In this document: in pieces, positions 36,275 through 45,959 of the stretch
Layout of the letters: each line of letters begins with the position of its first letter
Numbering within the stretch: the stretch's first letter is position 1
Assembly: GCA_021234535.1 (NCBI GenBank)
Contig: CM037849.1
Span: 62,001 to 126,000, forward strand
Source of the DNA: Stichopus chloronotus
Lineage: Eukaryota > Echinodermata > Holothuroidea > Aspidochirotida > Stichopodidae
Direction of reading: 5' to 3'
DNA: 64,000 bases
Made by a program: the position numbers and the translations under genes
The notes under the pieces: model-generated
What the model was told of the DNA's origin: nothing
Seen by the model: the letters and a program-made list of their open reading frames with translations, nothing else
The model's database searches: none

Positions 36275-37657
36275 AAAAGAAAATATGTAAGCCGAAAAAT
36301 GAGCTAACGATCGACGTGAATTTCTTTCTTCAACTAAACTGAATTGAACTTCTATGCAGACTATTTTACAGCAATCAACTTCTAATAATGTCAAGGAGAG
36401 GAGTTTTCCATCCAAGACAATAATGACAGTATACCGTTTTCAGGGACTACCCCTGGAGGTCTTTGAATGGCGATTTCCAACTATCCAGGGGGATTTTTAT
36501 CCAAAACTTTTCTTGTATGCCCCCAACTGATAGTGGGATAGAAAGCTTTCATATTAAAATCTCAACCTACTTCCACCCAGTCCGAATTACCTTGTGCGTC
36601 ATTCTAGTGGAGGGACATTGTATTTCACTGTGTAAAATGATCCGCCATGACTCATTATTTATGAGCCGCTCCCATAAAACACATCTCTAGCTATGCTATT
36701 GGTCAGTACTCTGTCACTCACGTGTTTTACACTGTAAACAGCGTACCGGTAAATTATTATCTCAAAACATATTTTATCTTTGTCATTTTGATTACTTATA
36801 GAGGTCAATATGTGACGGTATTATAGGTTTTATTCTGTTGATTTTCAAAACGTAAAATTTGTGAAAATGGAGTACTTTATATACCATTCTAGTCAGTGGA
36901 AAACTAGTCGTAGATTGCACTATTTTGCATCTTACTGTTATATAGTTTTCCCCTCCCATTTTACGCCTACCCCATGTCAGGGATACTTTACAAAATATCA
37001 CGCCTCCACACATCGAGCGCTGCACATGCCGCTGATGCTCTTGTAACCAAATCATCATTCATATTATGAATTAGCCTATAATGGAATTGTCACATTGCAA
37101 GATACTGAAATTTATCTGGAATATCATTCGTCATCATTTGTTCTTTCTAGGTTGAGGCAGCGAGGCGTCATTAGACCTAGTAGTAAGACGGAAATTATTT
37201 GTAGTACCGGATTGAGACTACGGCACAAAACACAAATTAGTAAGAAACAGTCCATATGAATAGAGTTCATCGTGAAACAAACGTGCCGTGACAAACTACG
37301 CTGCTGTGAACCGTCGCACTGACGTACTCACTGTGCGTCTGAACATGGAATGTGGAATTGTGACCTAAGACACTAAAATCCTCACCTTATAAAAGGAAAA
37401 AGAGAGAGAGACCGAGAAGACAGGTGGGGTTAATGTGAATGGTTTTCTACATGGCTTAGACACTGTGCAATTTTGGTGTGTGTTGGTGATAGGGGAGATT
37501 GATATATGGATCCTACGACCAGGGAGGTCCAAATCACACCTCCCTGCTACGACTAGGTTTTGCTACAACGTTTCTTGAGTTGTTATTAAAAATATCACCT
37601 GCAGCCAAACGTAAACAGCGAACAGAATACCGCGATTGTTCGGGATCCTGAACGGAT
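36275..37657. other. Non-coding stretch left of the LTR element
   Basis: I see no gene. A 7-bp-arm hairpin (GGGAGGT 37522-37528, ACCTCCC 37538-37544) is the only structure noted. Two short open frames on opposite strands near 36800-37050 have no domain or splice support. Confidence 0.5.
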
Positions 37658-37662
37658 ACTAG

Positions 37663-38852
37663 TGTAACGCCACCGTCTACGTCGAATCCACTTGGATAGG
37701 CTGTGCCAATGAATTTAAATAAACAGTGAAACGAAAGACCAAAATGGACAGAAAACACAAGAATTACAATTTCTGTGGTTTAATTTCCTCCCTCTGATTT
37801 CCTCAATCAGGTAAATTTACAGGCAATTGAGATCGACGACAAATTGATAATAGGATTATATTATGTATGACAACTCAGTAACACCTTTGAATACACGATA
37901 GTTGAATAGATGCCTCTGTTACACACACTGCAGGTACGTTATCCCAGCACAATAAATGATAAGGCTCCCAGCACGGAATACAGCATCCGCACACAATAAT
38001 TGAATAGACGCCTCCTGTTACACACACTGCAGGCACGTTATCCCAGCACAATAAATGATAAGGCCCCCAGCACTGAATACAGCATCCGCACACAATAGTT
38101 GAATACACGCCTCCTGTTACACACACTGAAGGTACGTTATCCCAGTACAATAAATGATAAGGCCCCCAGCACTGAATACAGCATCCGCACACAATAATTG
38201 AATAGACTCCCCCTGTTACACACACTGAAGGTACGTTATCCCAGCACAATAAATGATAATTAAGGCCCCCAGCACTGAACACAGCATCCGCACACAATAA
38301 TTGAATACACGCCTCCTGTTACACACACTGAAGGTACGCTATCCAAGCACAACAAATGATAAGGCCTCCACACACAACAACACATTTATGAAGGAAGCAC
38401 TGACAGAACATCGATGCCCATTGACTCACCGCACGCGCTCCGTGAGTGGGTATTATAGAACCTTCCAAAAATATTCTATCTCCGGAAAACGAAACAAGCC
38501 CTCTGAGGTCACCGTAACGAACTTATCTGTAGCAGACCGTTTGCTCCGACTCCCCTGGTTCCTGTCAGCTCAGCTCTTTTATACTGGCTGTTCCGCGCCA
38601 TCCAGGTCACGCGGTCTCTACTTTATGGGCTAAATATAGTTCGCACAAACAAAGAATATAAAAAAATATAAAAAAAAATGTCACCACGTCACTGGTCGGA
38701 TCTGGGTCATTGCTTCCTTCGCTTGCGCGTGGCAAACTCCTTTGATAGAGCCTCCTCACTGTAGTCGCAGGGGCTTTGGCTGCTACGTGGAACAACAGAT
38801 GACGCTATTCCTAAAACCACGTAAATTTGTTGTAATTTCTGCTCACGTTACA
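37663..38852 (-). repeat. 3' LTR of the Gypsy element (1,190 bp)
   Basis: It runs from TGTAACGCC to CACGTTACA. It matches the other LTR end to end except for about 325 extra bases: three more ~99-bp tandem units, a 4-bp insertion within unit 4, and about 24 bases near 38465-38490. It is flanked on the left by CTAG. Confidence 0.95.
37901..38371. repeat. Five ~99-bp tandem units inside the 3' LTR
   Basis: Units start at 37901, 37999, 38098, 38197 and 38300. Each carries TTGAATA, CTGTTACACACACTG, GTTATCCCAG, AATAAATGATAAGGC and CAGCATCCGCACACAATA. The frame through them is open by chance and should not be read as a protein. Confidence 0.9.
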
Positions 38853-38867
38853 TTGCCCCCACCTTAG
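38853..38867 (-). promoter_or_regulatory. Candidate polypurine tract of the Gypsy element
   Basis: Directly inside the 3' LTR the minus strand reads AAGGTGGGGGCAA, purine-rich with two interruptions. This is the expected position for priming plus-strand DNA synthesis. Confidence 0.6.
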
Positions 38868-38978
38868 GTTATGCGTCCCGCATTACCCCAAAATCAACAT
38901 ATGTATTATAAAAAAAAATATCGTGAAAATGTATACAAAGTAGCGTTACTGCAAGAACATGCAAAGCCAGGTTGTTTT

Positions 38979-39602
38979 TCAGTTGGTTTTCATCTTTCTG
39001 GACACCACTTCAAAGACCCTCCCATCAGGATAGAATACCCTCTTGGTTGTCACTTTTACAGTATGTCCGGTGGTGAGGCTGTAGCGTTGCACATATTTGT
39101 CCTGTCCTAGGATGGCTCCCTCCTTAAGGTCCGATTCAGCCTTCAAGACGTGCGCCTCTTCCCCATCTGCTGCGTCGTCTTCATTGACTCCATCCAGAGG
39201 TGATCCCAGATCTAATAAATTTGCAACGTCGCAAATTCGTTGAACCTTGGGTGGGCTCTGTATGGTGGCCGCCTCTTTGGGGTTCCCTGTCTTCCTAGTT
39301 TCAATTTCATCACCATGGGTGGAGCTCTTGCTCGTCTGGGGAAGCCTCTCTGCCCTCCTTTGGTTCGACTGGGGAGTCCTTCTGGTCCCTCCTGGGCTGA
39401 CTGTCCACTCACCTAATGGCTCCTTTTCGATACTCATCTTGGGTCTTTCCTTCCTTGGGTGTTGCGTAGCATCCCCTTTTCCCCTGCTAGAGTGGGTTGT
39501 CGGACGGTATGAATGGCGCCTCCGTGCATGGTCCCTTAGTTCATTCATGGACGAGTAGCCCCTCTTGCACTCCTTGCAAGTGTATTCCACCTCGATCTCC
39601 AT
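38979..39602 (-). CDS. Third ORF of the Gypsy element: C2H2 zinc-finger protein
   Basis: It starts at ATG 39602-39600 and runs about 207 codons to 38979; the open frame extends to 39734. Near the N-terminus lies CKECKRGYSSMNELRDH followed by ARRRH, a C-x2-C-x12-H-x4-H zinc finger. The middle is basic and Ser/Thr/Pro-rich; the C-terminus is a mixed hydrophilic domain I do not recognise. It sits where env is found in envelope-bearing elements, but it has no signal peptide, no membrane segment and no fusion-type motif, so it is not an envelope. The ATG is preceded by a T-rich tract and CTGCAG, which resembles a splice acceptor, so expression from a spliced RNA is plausible. A role in RNA/DNA binding or targeting is inference. 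Confidence 0.7.
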   Translation of the reverse strand: MEIEVEYTCKECKRGYSSMNELRDHARRRHSYRPTTHSSRGKGDATQHPRKERPKMSIEKEPLGEWTVSPGGTRRTPQSNQRRAERLPQTSKSSTHGDEIETRKTGNPKEAATIQSPPKVQRICDVANLLDLGSPLDGVNEDDAADGEEAHVLKAESDLKEGAILGQDKYVQRYSLTTGHTVKVTTKRVFYPDGRVFEVVSRKMKTN

Positions 39603-39759
39603 GTCTGCAGATTCAAAATAAAATGAAGTTGGTGAGAGGGTGGTTTGGATGTAGCATATACCATCATTGGAGACGAAAGAGCTCAAATAATGTTTTGGAC
39701 ACTGTAGTGATGTTACAATATCTTTATTCATCAACCAGCATGGAAAACATTAAAAAAAA

Positions 39760-41436
39760 TTATTCGTCCCAGCCATATCGTTGTGGTGCTCTGCGTTGTC
39801 GTTCTGGTCTTCCTGCTGGTGCTTTATTTGTGTCTTCTCCAACCGATGTCCTTGTTCCTTCTGTGCCTAATGCATCATCGACAGAGTTCCTTCCATCGGT
39901 AACATTATGAGGTTTTGCACGGCTTTCCACCAAGGACTCTACCAGTTTCGGTGTTTTCACAGTTTCCAGAGTGGTCTTCACCCACTGAGGTGACTCTCCT
40001 TCATATTTCTTTAAGCGGTTGTGATGGAGAAGTTTGGGCTTTTTCTGCGCCCCAAGCTTGACTCGAAACAGCACATCATTTATCTTTTTGAGGACCACAC
40101 CTGGACCAGTCCATGGCCTGTGTAGCTTCGTGGTTGTTCCTTTCTTAACTACTGGGCTGTACACGAGCACCAAGTCACCTCTGGCATAAGGCGTGTTGCT
40201 TGCCTTCCTGTCTACCTTTGCAGCCTGCTGATCGGAACTCAGCTTCAGATGCTGCCTTGCCTTTTCATGCAAGGACACCAGCTTGTTTTCCAAAGTACTA
40301 CCAAATTCCGGGTAGGAACCGGACTCACGTGGAACGATGGGAGGGCTGATCACAGCAACAGGAGTTTTGGGCAGTCTTCCGAACATTAGCTCAGTCGGAG
40401 AGAATCCAGTTGACTCGTGAACAGCATTGTTGTAAGCACTGCAAAGGTATGGCAACCAGGTACTCCAGTCTTTCTGGGTTGAGCTTACCACCGCCGACAG
40501 CATTTCTTCAAGAGTCCGGTTAAATCGTTCTATCATCCCATCGGATTCCGGATGGTACTCGGTGGTCCTCGTTTTGTGCATCCGTAATAGTGTGCACATC
40601 TCCTGAAATACTGCTGACTCGAATTGTCGACCTTGGTCTGAATGAATTTCATCTGGTTTGCCAAACCGACAAATGAATTCCTCCACCAGCGTTCTTGCAA
40701 CAGTTGTCGCCACTTGATTTTTCAAGGCAAAGGCTTCTGTCCACTTTGTAAAATAATCTCCTATCTCTAAGATGTACTTTTCTTGCTCTGGTGTGTTAGG
40801 CAGAGATCCAAGGATATCCAATGCAATCCTCTGTAGGGGCTCCCTCGAGACATATTTCTTCATTTTTACCCTGGCTTGGGAACGTGATCCCCTTTTAGTT
40901 ACGCACACTTCACATTGCTTGCAAAACTTCTCCACGTGTCTGTTTAGTCCGCTCCAATATGCTCTCTCTTTGATCCTGCAGGCCGTTTTTTTGGCTTTCA
41001 GGTGTCCGGAGAGGGGATTCGAATGAGCAACTTCACACTTCTCTTGCTTCAGGGAGTGCGGTATAACCAACTGCCACACCATTCGTTCCCCGTCTGCTGA
41101 CTCAAAGCGCCTGTAGAGGACACCATCCTTCAGGAACAGACATTCCCACTGAGACCAATAGTTCTGAAGAGCTCTGCTTCCCCCTGACACCGCCTCCCAC
41201 AAAGGGCGCTGATTAATTTCCTTTGCCTCGATTATCAACCTCATATTCTCATCAGCTCTTTGCAGATCTCGAAGCTGGTCTGGTGTCCTTTCAGTAGCAA
41301 GACCTGACACAGAAGTCTTCTCAGCTGCTTTCCCTTTATCTGAGATGGATACACATCGGCATGCTGTCAGCTCTTCACCAATTTCGGTGCCCCTTCGCTT
41401 CCGAGATTTCAAACGTCTATCTTCATCCCTGCGTTC
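39760..41436 (-). CDS. pol: Gypsy pol: integrase region
   Basis: The longest intact piece of pol, following an in-frame TAA at 41439-41437. Numbering from the TTG at 41412, it has an HHCC zinc-binding segment (H130, H137, then C164/C167/C170). The catalytic triad D199, D259 and E295 gives the D-D-35-E spacing. A C-terminal GPY/F-like module contains WTGPGVVLKK. There is no chromodomain after it. Integrase joins element DNA to the host chromosome. The C-terminal tail is basic. This domain keeps its key residues, although it is cut off from the upstream pol frame by the stop. Confidence 0.9.
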   Translation of the reverse strand, partial: ERRDEDRRLKSRKRRGTEIGEELTACRCVSISDKGKAAEKTSVSGLATERTPDQLRDLQRADENMRLIIEAKEINQRPLWEAVSGGSRALQNYWSQWECLFLKDGVLYRRFESADGERMVWQLVIPHSLKQEKCEVAHSNPLSGHLKAKKTACRIKERAYWSGLNRHVEKFCKQCEVCVTKRGSRSQARVKMKKYVSREPLQRIALDILGSLPNTPEQEKYILEIGDYFTKWTEAFALKNQVATTVARTLVEEFICRFGKPDEIHSDQGRQFESAVFQEMCTLLRMHKTRTTEYHPESDGMIERFNRTLEEMLSAVVSSTQKDWSTWLPYLCSAYNNAVHESTGFSPTELMFGRLPKTPVAVISPPIVPRESGSYPEFGSTLENKLVSLHEKARQHLKLSSDQQAAKVDRKASNTPYARGDLVLVYSPVVKKGTTTKLHRPWTGPGVVLKKINDVLFRVKLGAQKKPKLLHHNRLKKYEGESPQWVKTTLETVKTPKLVESLVESRAKPHNVTDGRNSVDDALGTEGTRTSVGEDTNKAPAGRPERQRRAPQRYGWDE

Positions 41437-41912
41437 TTATGCTTCGAAGCGCCGACATTCAGTACATGGCCTGCGAGACAGTCCATCGGCATTGCCGTGT
41501 ATCCTCCGCGGACGGTGCTCCACCTCAAAATCATATGTCCCCAAGGTTTCCAACCACCTTGCAGTCTGTCCTTCGGGATGACGGAAAGTTAACAGCCATG
41601 TGAGGGCACCATGATCCGTCCGAATAAGGAATTTCCGTCCATACAGGAAGTGGTGGAAGAATTTGACACTGGCAACAATGGTCAACAGTTCCTTGTAACA
41701 CAATATTGCCTCTCTGGTCTAGTTAGCGTTCGACTGTAGTACCCAATCACTTTTTCTTTGCCATCTTGCAACTGCGACAGTACTGCCCCAAGTCCATGGT
41801 TGCTAGCATCGGTATCAAGTATAAATTGGTCATACCTGGTCGGGTAACTTAGTATTGGGGCAGATTTTAACCGCTTCTTCAACTCTTGGAAAGATTCTTC
41901 GCAGTCTTTTGA
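41437..41912 (-). pseudogene. pol: Gypsy pol: RNase H region, broken by a frameshift
   Basis: Two pieces in different frames. The upstream piece (41912-41682) carries the first catalytic region (ILDTDASNHGLGAVLSQ) in the same frame as RT but after an in-frame stop at 41915-41913. The downstream piece (41703-41437) carries RTDHGALTWLL and HGNADGLSR in another frame and ends in TAA at 41439-41437. The frame change falls near 41690-41700. RNase H would degrade the RNA of the RNA-DNA hybrid during replication; this copy cannot make it as one protein. Confidence 0.85.
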
Positions 41913-43076
41913 CTAAACAAATTCTCTTCCTGCCTCTGTCAATCGGTGCAATGGCTTTGCTATGCTGCTGAAACCATATATGAATCTTCTGTAGTAGCTG
42001 TACAATCCTACGAAACTCCTGATCTCTCGCACATTGCTAGGTGTAGGCCAATCTCCTAAGGCTTTGATCTTTTCTGGATCCGTTTGAACCCCTTCAGCGC
42101 TAACCACATGGCCAAGGAAAGTCACTCGACGTCTAAATAAGTTGCACTTCTTTGGAGAGAGCTTCAATTCAGCTTCCGCTAACCTCTTTACAACCTCTGT
42201 TAATCTCTGTGCATGCTCCGCGAACGTCCTCCCATGCACAATAACGTCGTCGAGATAAACTAAACAACTCTCTAAACGGAAGCCACCAAGCACCCGATCC
42301 ATCAGACGTTCGAAGGTCGCTGGGGCATTACACAATCCGAACGGCATTAACCGGAACTGGTACAATCCCTCATGAGTGGTGAAAGCAGTTTTCTCCCGAT
42401 CTTTCGGATCCATCTCTATCTGCCAATAGCCACTGGCTAAGTCTAGGGTAGAAAACCATGACGCTCCATTCAGTTTATCCAGAGTGTCATCAATTCTGGG
42501 CAGTGGGTATGAATCTTTCACGGTCACCGAATTGAGCTTCCTGTAGTCGACACAAAACCTCCAACTGCCATCTTTCTTTTTCACAAGCGCGATGGGTGAA
42601 GACCATGGGCTGTTTGATGTTTCTATCACCGCATTAGACATCATGTCCTGTAATTCTCGACTCGCCTCTTCTTGTTTATGAATAGGCAAACGTCTAGCTG
42701 CTTGCTTAATTGGAGAATGGGTTCCAGTATTTAAAGTATGCCTGTCCACACTGGTCCTTCCCAGGTCAGCAGCATCCCTAGCAAAAGCCCCCTGCCATTG
42801 ACACAGCAGCCCTCGGACCACCTCCTTCTGTGCGTCGTCCAGTCCCTGAGTACACTTCCCATACAACATCTCCAGGTGTGTCGGGAACAGTCCTGTCCCA
42901 ACCGAGTCCTTGGCGTCAGCCTCGCCACTTAATCCGGAAGGTTCAACCCCTTCCACTCCTTCACACACACCAAGAGTTGCATTCTTGTACACCATGACTG
43001 GAGCGTCGCTTACATTGACAAGCCTCACCGGAATACTACCAGACTGCACTCCCACAAGGCAACGTGCCGTTAACAC
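41913..43076 (-). pseudogene. pol: Gypsy pol: reverse transcriptase, ends in a premature TAG
   Basis: A 387-codon frame. It holds the RT fingers and palm: SPWSSPIALVKKKDGSWRF, LDLASGYWQI (about 211-220), LMPFGLCNAPATF and the catalytic LVYLDDV (YLDD at 274-277). The thumb segment FLGHVV and connection follow. It ends at TAG 41915-41913, within the RT-RNase H connection where Ty3/Gypsy pol is normally continuous. Its 5' end overlaps the protease frame in a different phase, so a one-base indel lies near 43066-43090. The RT domain itself keeps its catalytic residues. Confidence 0.9.
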
Positions 43077-43695
43077 TCTTCCTCAAAAGCTGGTCTGCCG
43101 GCCTCACCATCCCATAAGTCCCTAAGTGGTTCTCCTGGATATCCTTAATTGTTCCAGCCGCTATGACCTGGGACTGAGGAGGCACGACTCTTGTCTCGAC
43201 AGCTATAACCCTGTTTGCTAATTCCTCTGCACCATGTGTAACTTCTGGACACCTAGTCTCGTCATCCTCTATTACCACTTGACCAGTACGCGCATAGATT
43301 ATGCAGTTGTGCTGTTTAAGGAAATCCAGACCAAGGATACATTCAGGACCAACATCTGAAACCCACAACGGATTTGTTCGGGCCTTGTTTCCAACGTCTA
43401 GCTCCATATCTGCCATACCCAGTACAGGTACCTCTTTCTTGTCTGCAAGTATCATGAAGAGACCTTCCCGCTCTAACGGTGGTCGACACTCTTCCTGCAA
43501 CGAAACGAAGACATCTGTCCTTAGCAGAGATATGTTGGCGCCAGTATCAACAAGACACGAAATGTCCTGCCCACCGATTCTGCATTTCAGATATATCCCA
43601 TTTCGAGCCAATTCGGGGATTCCATTCAGCACCGCTAGACATTTGGGTCTACGCTCCTCTGTCGGGTTGCGACCCCCAATCCCGACACTGGTTAG
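43036..43695 (-). pseudogene. pol: Gypsy pol: aspartic protease frame
   Basis: This frame is -1 relative to gag and opens at the slippery site. The retroviral-type aspartic protease has its active site in LVDTGANISLL and a later ILGLDFL flap/hydrophobic motif. It has no ATG of its own near the start, as expected when it is made by frameshifting from gag. It runs out of frame into RT near 43080, so the protease is whole but the polyprotein is interrupted. Confidence 0.88.
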
Positions 43696-45044
43696 TTTCC
43701 CTTGGTAGTAGTGGTTCCCTGGTGGTGATTTGCTGTCTGGTCTTCCTTCTTCTCACCACAGTCTTTCTTCATGTGTCCAGATTTCCCGCATTTGAAGCAA
43801 ATTGGTCTTCCATCCTCTTTATACGACGGGACTCGGCCTCCCCTCTTGTCTGATTTAGCAGCCTTCTTCATCGTTTGCACTTCACTGCATACAGCTTTGA
43901 GGCTCTCCTGTAATTCAGTCAGAACACTTTGGTGTTGTTTCATTCCTTCTGCGATGGCCTTTGCGACTTCTGCCGCCAGCGATGCTGGTGGTGACTTTTC
44001 CCCTTCTCCTTCTGACACACCAGTCACCTGTCTTACTCGTTTTCCTTGAAAACTTCGCTGTTTCTCGACGGTATGGAACGCTTCAATTTCAACCGCCACT
44101 CTCAAAGCTTCGTCCATGGTCTCAGGGCGCATTTGGTATATGCCCAACCTTAGATCAGGATCATCGAGTGCATCCAGAAAGTGGTCCTTTGCTAACAGTC
44201 CAAGCAACTGGGAAGGTGCATTTGGATAAACCTGCCTGGTCAGTCTCCGTACTTCATGGGCCAGCTCAGGAAGTGACTCATCTCGTTTCCGAATCCTGTT
44301 CTTCAGCTGGATGCGAAAGATTTCTGTCTGGTGAGCAGGACTGAACCGACGGGACAGCGCATCTACCAGTGTCGGGTAGTGTCTTCTGTCCCTTCCTGGC
44401 ATATCAGCTAACACAGATTGGGCCTCACCCTTTAAACTGGCAGCTAAACACATGGCCATCACCTCCTGGGACCATCCATGCAGGTCAGCTATGACCTCAA
44501 ACTGCACCAAGTAGTCATCCCACGAGCTACTCCCATCATATTCCCCTGGCTTAATACCCGTGGTGCCAATTAGGCCATGAGTACCACTAACCATACCATT
44601 GTGATCAGGATTCGGCATTGACGCATGCCCACCATCACGACAGCGCATCCACTGGGGTGAATCGTAATAGCCACCGCCACCAGCTGGTCTAGAATTCCAT
44701 TGGTTCGTCTGTCCATGTTTCTGTCTATTTCGGTTCAGGTCGACTGTAAATGGGTTCCCTGACGAATGACTTATCCCTTCTATAATGGTCGGCTGTTGGA
44801 CCGGCTCCATTCTGTCATCGAGGGACTGTGTTTCGTTCCCTTCTCCCGCACTTGGCAGCAAATCTCGCTCCTCAGTAGAACCATCACTGCCTGTTTCAAC
44901 CCTAGATTTTGCTCTCCTGGACTGTTGGGGTGTAAGGTCTATCAGGTTCTCTGACCATTCGTCGACCACCAGCAGCCTATCATGCTGGTGTCTCTTTGTG
45001 TCATTAGTCTCGCCTGAATGGCTATATAACTCTGCCTCTGACAT
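43692..45044 (-). CDS. gag: Gypsy gag polyprotein with CCHC zinc knuckle
   Basis: An intact 450-codon ORF from ATG 45044 to TAA 43694-43692. The N-terminal third is polar. The middle (about 165-310) is the capsid-like retrotransposon gag domain, including ALSRRFSP and a helical LAHEVRRL segment. The C-terminus carries one CCHC knuckle, CFKCGKSGHMKKDC (416-429), for binding genomic RNA. The protein forms the virus-like particle of the element. It begins about 30 nt downstream of the primer site, so the leader is very short. No stops or frameshifts are seen, in contrast to pol. Confidence 0.93.
   Translation of the reverse strand: MSEAELYSHSGETNDTKRHQHDRLLVVDEWSENLIDLTPQQSRRAKSRVETGSDGSTEERDLLPSAGEGNETQSLDDRMEPVQQPTIIEGISHSSGNPFTVDLNRNRQKHGQTNQWNSRPAGGGGYYDSPQWMRCRDGGHASMPNPDHNGMVSGTHGLIGTTGIKPGEYDGSSSWDDYLVQFEVIADLHGWSQEVMAMCLAASLKGEAQSVLADMPGRDRRHYPTLVDALSRRFSPAHQTEIFRIQLKNRIRKRDESLPELAHEVRRLTRQVYPNAPSQLLGLLAKDHFLDALDDPDLRLGIYQMRPETMDEALRVAVEIEAFHTVEKQRSFQGKRVRQVTGVSEGEGEKSPPASLAAEVAKAIAEGMKQHQSVLTELQESLKAVCSEVQTMKKAAKSDKRGGRVPSYKEDGRPICFKCGKSGHMKKDCGEKKEDQTANHHQGTTTTKGN
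43695..43701 (-). promoter_or_regulatory. -1 ribosomal frameshift slippery heptamer
   Basis: The last two codons of gag and the base before them form G GGA AAC, a perfect X-XXY-YYZ heptamer, immediately followed by the TAA gag stop. Slippage by one base at this exact point continues into the protease frame, which is in -1 phase. This matches how many retroelements make Gag-Pol. Whether a downstream stem or pseudoknot helps was not determined. Confidence 0.85.
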
Positions 45045-45074
45045 CTTTACTGTACCATTGACTAAAACAGCCTA

Positions 45075-45091
45075 TCCCACCGCTGCCACCA
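45075..45091 (-). promoter_or_regulatory. Primer binding site, complementary to tRNA-Leu 3' end
   Basis: Three bases inside the 5' LTR the minus strand reads TGGTGGCAGCGGTGGGA. It is complementary to the CCA end plus acceptor and T-arm of an animal tRNA-Leu (AAG-type) whose 3' end reads TCCCACCGCTGCCACCA. All 17 bases fit. The isoacceptor assignment is from memory of vertebrate tRNAs. Confidence 0.8.
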
Positions 45092-45094
45092 ATT

Positions 45095-45959
45095 TGTAAC
45101 GCCACCGTCTACGTCGAGTCCACTTGGATAGGCTGTGCCAATAAATTTAAATAAACAGTGAAACAAAAGACCAAAATGGACAGAAAACACAAGAATTACA
45201 ATTTCTGTGGTTTAATTTCCTCCTTCTGATTTCCTCAATCAGGTAAATTTACAGGCAATTGAGATCGACGACAAATTGATAATAGGATTATATTATGTAT
45301 GACAACTCAGTAACACCTTTGAATACACGATAGTTGAATAGATGCCTCTGTTACACACACTGCAGGTACGTTATCCCAGCGCAATAGATGATGAGGCCCC
45401 CAGCACTGAATACAGCATCCGCACACAATAATTGAATACACGCCTCCTGTTACGCACACTGAAGGTACGTTATCCCAGCACAATAAATGATAAGGCCTCC
45501 ACACACAACAACACATTTATGAAGGAAGCACTGACAGAACATCGATGCCCATTGACTCACCGCACGCGCTCCGTGAGTGGGTATTATAGAACCTTCCGAA
45601 ACAAGCCCTCTGAGGTCACCGTAACGAACTTATCTGTAGCAGACCGTTTGCTCCGACTCCCCTGGTTCCTGTCAGCTCAGCTCTTTTATACTGGCTGTTC
45701 CGCGCCATCCAGGTCACGCGGTCTCTACTTTATGGGCTAAATATAGTTCGCACAAACAAAGAATATAAAAAAATATTTAAAAAAATGTCACCACGTCACT
45801 GGTCGGATCTGGGTCATTGCTTCCTTCGCTTGCGCGTGGCAAACTCCTTTGATAGAGCCTCCTCACTGTAGTCGCAGGGGCTTTGGCTGCTGCGTGGAAC
45901 AACAGATGACGCTATTCCTAAAACCACGTAAATTTGTTGTAATTTCTGCTCACGTTACA
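45095..45959 (-). repeat. 5' LTR of the Gypsy element (865 bp)
   Basis: TGTAAC...GTTACA, with two tandem units (45333 and 45431) instead of five. In the first ~240 bases only about four substitutions separate it from the other LTR. It should hold the element's promoter and transcription start on the minus strand. CTAG follows at 45960-45963. Confidence 0.95.

Larger units (their letters stand above)
37663..45959 (-). mobile_element. Ty3/Gypsy LTR retrotransposon, nearly full length, pol damaged
   Basis: An 8,297-bp element transcribed leftwards. The order is 5' LTR (right), tRNA-Leu primer site, gag with a CCHC knuckle, a -1 frameshift site, protease, reverse transcriptase, RNase H, integrase, a third ORF with a C2H2 finger, a purine-rich tract and the 3' LTR (left). 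RT-RH-IN order places it in Ty3/Gypsy rather than Copia. The LTRs start TGTAAC and end GTTACA. The flanks carry a 4-bp target duplication CTAG (37659-37662 and 45960-45963). The LTRs differ by few substitutions, so the insertion is fairly recent, yet pol has two in-frame stops and two frameshifts. This copy could move only with proteins supplied in trans. Confidence 0.95.

Noticed and set aside
37875..38297. 140-residue repetitive Cys/Trp-rich protein on the minus strand
   Set aside because: The frame lies wholly within the ~99-bp tandem units of the LTR; the shorter array in the other LTR shows it is a by-product of repeat length.
37901..38371. CRISPR-like array
   Set aside because: Units are contiguous ~99-bp repeats without spacers, inside an LTR of a eukaryotic retroelement.
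38979..39602. Envelope-type protein
   Set aside because: No signal peptide, membrane anchor or fusion-type segment; a C2H2 finger is present instead.
39247..39910. Plus-strand frames opposite the zinc-finger ORF and the integrase tail
   Set aside because: Hydrophobic only because they are antisense to basic, polar coding sequence; no start context or motif.
43301..44344. Plus-strand open frames opposite gag and protease
   Set aside because: They are antisense shadows of conserved gag/protease coding sequence and show no domains.
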